10,082 nucleotides of DNA, taken from positions 1 to 10,082 of the forward strand of contig JAUPWC010000349.1 in NCBI GenBank assembly GCA_030916665.1. The letters run 5' to 3'. The stretch comes from Verrucomicrobiota bacterium. GTDB taxonomy: Bacteria; Verrucomicrobiota; Verrucomicrobiia; Opitutales; Opitutaceae. Shown here piece by piece: positions 6,698 through 10,082 of the stretch. Under the pieces are notes generated by a model. That model searched no databases. It was not told where the DNA came from and saw only the letters and a program-made list of their open reading frames with translations. How positions within the stretch are numbered: the stretch's first letter is position 1; every line of letters starts with the position of its first letter. Made by a program: the position numbers and the translations under genes.

Positions 6698-7363
6698 ATG
6701 TATTCCATGGTTAGCTCCGCCCTGTCTTCCCGTCGTGACCTTGGCGAAAGCGAAAATTCGGTCCGTCCTCCGTCCTCCGTGCTCCGTGCTCCGGGCCGCG
6801 GGAGCACCCGCGCCTTCACCCTCGTCGAACTGCTTGTCGGCGCGACGCTCTCGGCCGCGGTGATGGCCGCCGTGCTTTCCAGCTACATTTACCTCGGCCG
6901 CAGCCTCAACCGCCTCGCCAATCAGCAGACCCTGGAGACCGAATCCCGCCGCACGCTGGACACGTTCACCAAGGACGTGCAGCTGGCCACCGGCATCGAC
7001 ACCAGCACCACGCTCAGCGCCAGCACGGTGCGGCTGACCATCCCGAGCACCACCGGGGCCGCGACCACCGTTACCTATACCTTCACCAACGACACCGGCG
7101 GCAATGGCACGCTCGTGCGCACGCCCTCGGCCGGCACCGCGCAGACGCTGCTGCGCAACATCATCAACAACGGGCTGACCTTCCGCTACTACGACGCCTC
7201 TGGCACCGAATACACCAGCTACGCCAATTATCTGCCCGGCATCAAACAGCTCGCCCTTGAGTTCAGCACCCAGACCGGAGTGGCCAACAACGGCACCCAG
7301 ACCCTGGTCCACCGAGTCACCTCAAGCCGGGTGCTTCTCCGCAACCGCGGCTTCCTAGAGTAA
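6698..7363 (+). CDS. GspJ/PilW-like minor pseudopilin with a long leader
   Basis: ATG 6698 has a good Shine-Dalgarno sequence (GAAGG, 6686-6690, seven bases away) and gives 221 residues. The prepilin site RA|FTLVELLVGATLSAAVMAA places Phe +1 at residue 40 and Glu +5 at 44, so the leader is 39 residues, much longer than usual, with Ala instead of Gly at -1. GTG 6779 would give a more typical 12-residue leader. After alpha1, SRRTLDTFTKDVQLATGI is characteristic of PilW/GspJ proteins. A beta-rich body follows (VTYTFTNDTGGNGTLVR, then LLRNIINNGLTFRYYDASG), as in PilW-type predicted folds. It would be a minor pseudopilin. Its TAA overlaps the ATG of the following large gene. Part of the leader is encoded by a CCTCCGT repeat. 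Confidence 0.87.
   Translation: MYSMVSSALSSRRDLGESENSVRPPSSVLRAPGRGSTRAFTLVELLVGATLSAAVMAAVLSSYIYLGRSLNRLANQQTLETESRRTLDTFTKDVQLATGIDTSTTLSASTVRLTIPSTTGAATTVTYTFTNDTGGNGTLVRTPSAGTAQTLLRNIINNGLTFRYYDASGTEYTSYANYLPGIKQLALEFSTQTGVANNGTQTLVHRVTSSRVLLRNRGFLE
6758..6793. repeat. CCTCCGT-type short tandem repeat inside a leader-coding region
   Basis: Bases 6758-6793 read as iterated units CCTCCGT, CCTCCGT, GCTCCGT, GCTCCG preceded by GGTCCGT. They encode residues 21-32 of the GspJ-like protein (SVRPPSSVLRAP). A related sequence in the opposite orientation (AGGACAGAGGACC, 9948-9960) follows the last gene. This looks like a dispersed repeat that has become part of a leader peptide. Confidence 0.5.
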
Positions 7364-9909
7364 TGCGCACACCGGGCACACCCAACGGAAAATCGCGGCG
7401 GATTCTCCATCCGGGCTTTTTGGAGCCTTCTGCGCCTTTTGTGGCAAAAATCCGCGGCACGGTCAGCCTCGTGGCCCTGTGCTTCGTGGCCGTGCTGGGC
7501 ATCTCGTTGGCCAGCTACATCGGCATCTGCACGCGCGCCATGCAGCTCAGCAACCGCTCCTTCCAGGCCAGCGTGAGCAAACAACTCGCCGAAGCCGGCC
7601 TCGAGGAGGCCCTGCGTGCCTTCAACCAGAACAACTGGGACGACTGGAGCGGCGGCGGAATCAGCGTGAACTGGACCCTCGACACGTCGACCAAGCGCGC
7701 CACCGCCACGATGACCTTCCCCGCCGACACCCTCGGCCAAGGCGCCACCGCCAGCACGGCCACCGTCAAACTCCGCGTGGACAATTACGACGCCAACGTG
7801 GTGGGAGTAAGTTGGAGCAGCTCCAAGAGCTACGCCCCTGGCGATTTGGTTGAGCGCAACGGAATCTGGTATCGCTGCCTCCAAACGCACAGCAATATTT
7901 CGCCCAACGGAGACATCAGCCATTATTGGGTGCCTGAGTTCGTGGCCAGCACCTGGGACAGTAATATCAGTTACGTTCAGCAGGACATGGTCTTTCATGC
8001 AGGGTATTGGTATCGGTGCAGCAGTTCGAACACCAATGACGCCCCTCCCAACACCAATTGGGTCAGGGTGAATGCGGTGAACAAGGACAGCACCTCCGGC
8101 ATCTCCGGAGTCCAAGATGCCGTCGTCAACTGGTTCGGCACTTGGTATCGCTGGAACGCAGGAAGCTGGGATTCTAATCCTCCCATTTCCTGGCGATGGC
8201 AAAGCACCGGCTTGGCATACGGCTACAACGATTTGGTGAACTACAACAACATCTGGTATCGCTACATCTCCGCAACTCCGACCAATGCAGGTTCCAGTTA
8301 CAGCAATCCCGGATCAGACAGCTCCCGCTGGTCACTGCAAACCAACATGTGGCTCTGGAGTTCCAGCAGCATAAACTACTATCCGGGAGATACCGTATTC
8401 TACAGCGGCCGATGGTATCGCTGCATCCGAGCTCACACGAGCAGCAGTTCCGTGCCACCAACCAACGCCACCTACTGGAGTGGCACCCCTCTCCATTCAC
8501 TTGGCTGGAAATCTTCCTGCCGTTACAGCCAATACGACACGGTTCGCCACAAGGGGGTTTGGTATCTGAGCCTACAGAACAACAATACAGCTCAAGATCC
8601 CTCAACCGACACAGACAACAGCCACTGGATCGGAGCCGTCACCACAAACTCGAGTTACACTTGGAGCGCCTCCTCCAGCTACTCCGTTAATGCCTACCGT
8701 TGCTATGGCGGCGTCTGGTATAAATGCATCGCCGCCACCACAGCCAACGCCGGCCATACGCCAAACAATACGGCTTACTGGACCGCCGCCTGGAGCAACT
8801 CCTGGGGTGTCACGACCGGCTCCCCGGTGGCCTATGCCGAGACCACGATTAACCTTAGCGGCAGCCCGGCCCAAGTATCCCAATTGCGTGCACTCCTCGC
8901 CCCGGCTCCGCTTTTCCCCAATGCGGTGGCGGCAGCAACCACCATCAGCGCCAACAGCGGCGGCACGGTGGACAGCTATGATTCGACACGGGGCACCTAT
9001 GCCTCCCAAACCGGCACGGCGACCAACTACTCGGCCGTAGTGGCCGCCAAGGGCACGACCTTTCCGGCAATCAGCCTGTCCTCGACCGCAGTCAAAGGAT
9101 ATCTCGCCGCCCCCGCCGCCTTAACTTCGCCCTTTGCCCCGATGTATTCGGTCGGAGGCTCAGCCTCCGTCAAGGGTCTGGCCAGCCCCGCTTCGCCCAA
9201 CACCGATCTGTCTCAAATCAGCCGCAGTCCGTCGATTCCACAATTTGACACCTTGCCCTTGAATCCAAGCGGCGGCGGCGGCGGCCTGGCCGCAACCTGG
9301 GCCAGCGTGCCGAAGGGCACGGCACTCGCGCTTGCCTCCACCATCAATCTCGGTACGCCCGGGGCCTCCACCCCCGCCCGATATCACCACAACGACAACC
9401 TCACCCTGGGTGGCGGCGCAACGGTGACCACGATCAACATCAACGGCCCGGTGATCCTCTTCATCAATGGCGACCTTACCCTGAACGGCGGCCCCAATGG
9501 GGTCATCAACATCAACAGTGCCGGCTCCGCGGAAATCCATGTCGGAGACAGCCTCAATGTTACCATAGGCAGCGACGGAATCAAAAACCTCACGCTTGAT
9601 CCCAAAAAACTGACCCTGATCTGCGACACCGCCTCCTCCTCGTCGCAGTCTTATTCTGATGGTGGTTACGCGCTCTACGGCACCATCTATGCGCCCTATA
9701 CCACCAACTCCACCGGTCTCTACAATGACAACGGCAACGTCCAGATTTACGGCGCGATCTCGGCCAATGAAATCACTTACAGCGGCGCAAATCTGAACCT
9801 CCACTACGACACCTCGCTGCGCCATGCCGTCATCCCAGGCGTGGACCAGCCTTGGACCGTCTCCGACTGGCGCGAGCTCCCCGCCACCGAGCGGGCCACC
9901 ATGCCTTGA
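7363..9909 (+). CDS. PilX/GspK-like pilus protein with seven CBM5/12-like repeats and DUF7305-like end
   Basis: ATG 7363 overlaps the previous TAA (TAATG), giving 848 residues; GTG 7441 would give the short leader MAKIRG. RG|TVSLVALCFVAVLGISLAS (31-50) is the hydrophobic N-helix; Glu +5 is missing, as in GspK and PilX. SKQLAEAGLEEALRAFN (72-88) is typical PilX alpha1. Residues 151-473 hold seven repeats built around W-x-Y-(R/K)-C, with leading W, a GDxV-type turn and a closing W, resembling chitin/cellulose-binding CBM5/12 modules. Pilin-type sequence resumes at SPVAYAETTINL (487-498), PLFPNAVAA and TVDSYDS (535-541). Residues 670-820 (VILFINGDLTLNGG, GTIYAPYTT, YGAISANEITYSG, HYDTSL) match the DUF7305-like C-terminus seen in PilX-type proteins. 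It is probably the filament-tip or adhesive component. Carbohydrate binding is inferred from the aromatic repeat pattern, not shown. Confidence 0.88.
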   Translation: MRTPGTPNGKSRRILHPGFLEPSAPFVAKIRGTVSLVALCFVAVLGISLASYIGICTRAMQLSNRSFQASVSKQLAEAGLEEALRAFNQNNWDDWSGGGISVNWTLDTSTKRATATMTFPADTLGQGATASTATVKLRVDNYDANVVGVSWSSSKSYAPGDLVERNGIWYRCLQTHSNISPNGDISHYWVPEFVASTWDSNISYVQQDMVFHAGYWYRCSSSNTNDAPPNTNWVRVNAVNKDSTSGISGVQDAVVNWFGTWYRWNAGSWDSNPPISWRWQSTGLAYGYNDLVNYNNIWYRYISATPTNAGSSYSNPGSDSSRWSLQTNMWLWSSSSINYYPGDTVFYSGRWYRCIRAHTSSSSVPPTNATYWSGTPLHSLGWKSSCRYSQYDTVRHKGVWYLSLQNNNTAQDPSTDTDNSHWIGAVTTNSSYTWSASSSYSVNAYRCYGGVWYKCIAATTANAGHTPNNTAYWTAAWSNSWGVTTGSPVAYAETTINLSGSPAQVSQLRALLAPAPLFPNAVAAATTISANSGGTVDSYDSTRGTYASQTGTATNYSAVVAAKGTTFPAISLSSTAVKGYLAAPAALTSPFAPMYSVGGSASVKGLASPASPNTDLSQISRSPSIPQFDTLPLNPSGGGGGLAATWASVPKGTALALASTINLGTPGASTPARYHHNDNLTLGGGATVTTININGPVILFINGDLTLNGGPNGVININSAGSAEIHVGDSLNVTIGSDGIKNLTLDPKKLTLICDTASSSSQSYSDGGYALYGTIYAPYTTNSTGLYNDNGNVQIYGAISANEITYSGANLNLHYDTSLRHAVIPGVDQPWTVSDWRELPATERATMP
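7398..7455. repeat. Small palindromic element in the PilX-like leader-coding region
   Basis: GCGGATT (7398-7404) and AATCCGC (7449-7455) are inverted arms around a sequence with CTTTTTGGAGCCTTCTGCGC, which resembles dispersed 'GCGCCTTTTG' repeats. It encodes residues 12-31 of the PilX-like protein, directly before its hydrophobic helix. Confidence 0.4.
7813..8781 (+). repeat. Seven-unit repeat array encoding CBM5/12-like modules
   Basis: Units in the protein at about 151-189, 198-233, 249-279, 281-323, 330-372, 382-422 and 434-473. The core recurs as IWYRC, YWYRC, TWYRW, IWYRY, RWYRC, VWYLS and VWYKC. At DNA level TGGTATCG recurs in five units (near 7867, 8008, 8144, 8255 and 8414) with TGGTATCT and TGGTATAA in the last two. 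The third unit is shortened and has lost its leading Trp. The units have diverged well beyond simple tandem copying. Confidence 0.85.
9153..9169. repeat. Perfect 7-bp hairpin inside the PilX-like gene
   Basis: CGGAGGC (9153-9159), loop TCA, GCCTCCG (9163-9169). It encodes part of SVGGSASV (residues 596-603) and resembles the small GGAGGC-type palindromes scattered through the gaps of this window. Confidence 0.4.
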
Positions 9910-9928
9910 CGGCGCCTCCGGCACCGAC

Positions 9929-9960
9929 ACCAAGGCCGAGCGACCAAGGACAGAGGACCA
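9929..9960. repeat. ACCAAGG / AGGACAGAGGACC repeat after the PilX-like gene
   Basis: ACCAAGG occurs at 9929-9935 and 9943-9949, continuing into AGGACAGAGGACC. It is of the same style, in reverse orientation, as the CCTCCGT units at 6758-6793. It lies between the stop codon and the probable terminator. Confidence 0.4.
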
Positions 9961-9970
9961 GAAAAACCCG

Positions 9971-10005
9971 CTTCAACCCGGATTCCGGGATTGAAGATTA
10001 ATTTT
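9971..10005 (+). terminator. Probable factor-independent terminator of the pilin cluster
   Basis: CTTCAA-CCCGG (9971-9981) pairs with CCGGG-TTGAAG (9985-9996) around loop ATT, with one bulged A at 9990: 11 base pairs. ATTAATTTT follows at 9997-10005. An AAAAA run at 9962-9966 on the left side would serve as a T tail on the minus strand, so it may work in both directions. It lies 62 bases after the PilX-like stop. Bases 10006-10082 beyond it show no gene or clear promoter. Confidence 0.7.
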
Positions 10006-10082
10006 GAGTGGGATCGGCGGTGGAATTGAGCAAAAGTTTGGTCTGTCGGTTGGGTGGATTTTGCAATGGCGGCGGGATAGCT

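Noticed and set aside
7228..8202. Minus-strand frame opposite the start of the PilX-like gene
   Set aside because: It shows no domain features and lies opposite well-supported pilin coding sequence.
7813..8781. Possible CRISPR-like array, because TGGTATCG recurs at intervals
   Set aside because: The shared core is only about 8-11 bases, spacing is uneven and the frame is open throughout; it encodes protein repeats.
10006..10082. Promoter and short open frame at the right edge (ATG near 10065)
   Set aside because: The frame stops after four codons and no convincing -35/-10 pair is visible.

Overview
The window is GC-rich, densely coded DNA. Its protein types (a ThuA-domain protein, a secreted beta-helix protein, prepilin-type N-termini and a PilX-like protein with a DUF7305-like end) and its many intergenic palindromes suggest a free-living member of the Verrucomicrobiota, perhaps Opitutaceae. 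That placement is an inference from protein style, since no rRNA or other marker gene is present.

Layout. Bases 1-221 are the 3' end of a ThuA-domain gene on the plus strand. Facing it on the minus strand (502-1674) is a membrane protein with a degenerate J-domain-like N-terminus and a HEFGH metalloprotease-type motif. The 280-base gap between these convergent genes holds two hairpins. A divergent promoter gap (1675-1888) carries a perfect 26-bp inverted repeat. From 1889 to 9909 seven genes lie on the plus strand: a secreted right-handed beta-helix protein; a type II secretion/type IV pilin-like pseudopilin; an unrecognised one-TM protein whose start overlaps the pseudopilin stop; a gluconokinase; a GspI/PilV-like pseudopilin; a GspJ/PilW-like pseudopilin; and a large PilX/GspK-like protein whose start overlaps the preceding stop. 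A hairpin with a T-rich tail at 9971-10005 probably ends the cluster.

Working together. The four prepilin-type proteins would form, or cap, a type II secretion/type IV pilus-like filament. The last one is the highlight: seven aromatic repeats of about 40 residues, resembling CBM5/12 carbohydrate-binding modules, sit between its N-terminal pilin part and its C-terminal DUF7305-like part. Together with the secreted beta-helix protein and the gluconokinase this suggests, as inference, a surface filament that touches or processes polysaccharide.

Repeats. Nearly every intergenic gap holds a different palindromic sequence. Similar short elements also appear inside coding sequence, forming a linker in the J-like/protease gene and parts of the leader peptides of two pseudopilin genes. 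This spread of repeats is the second notable property of the window.
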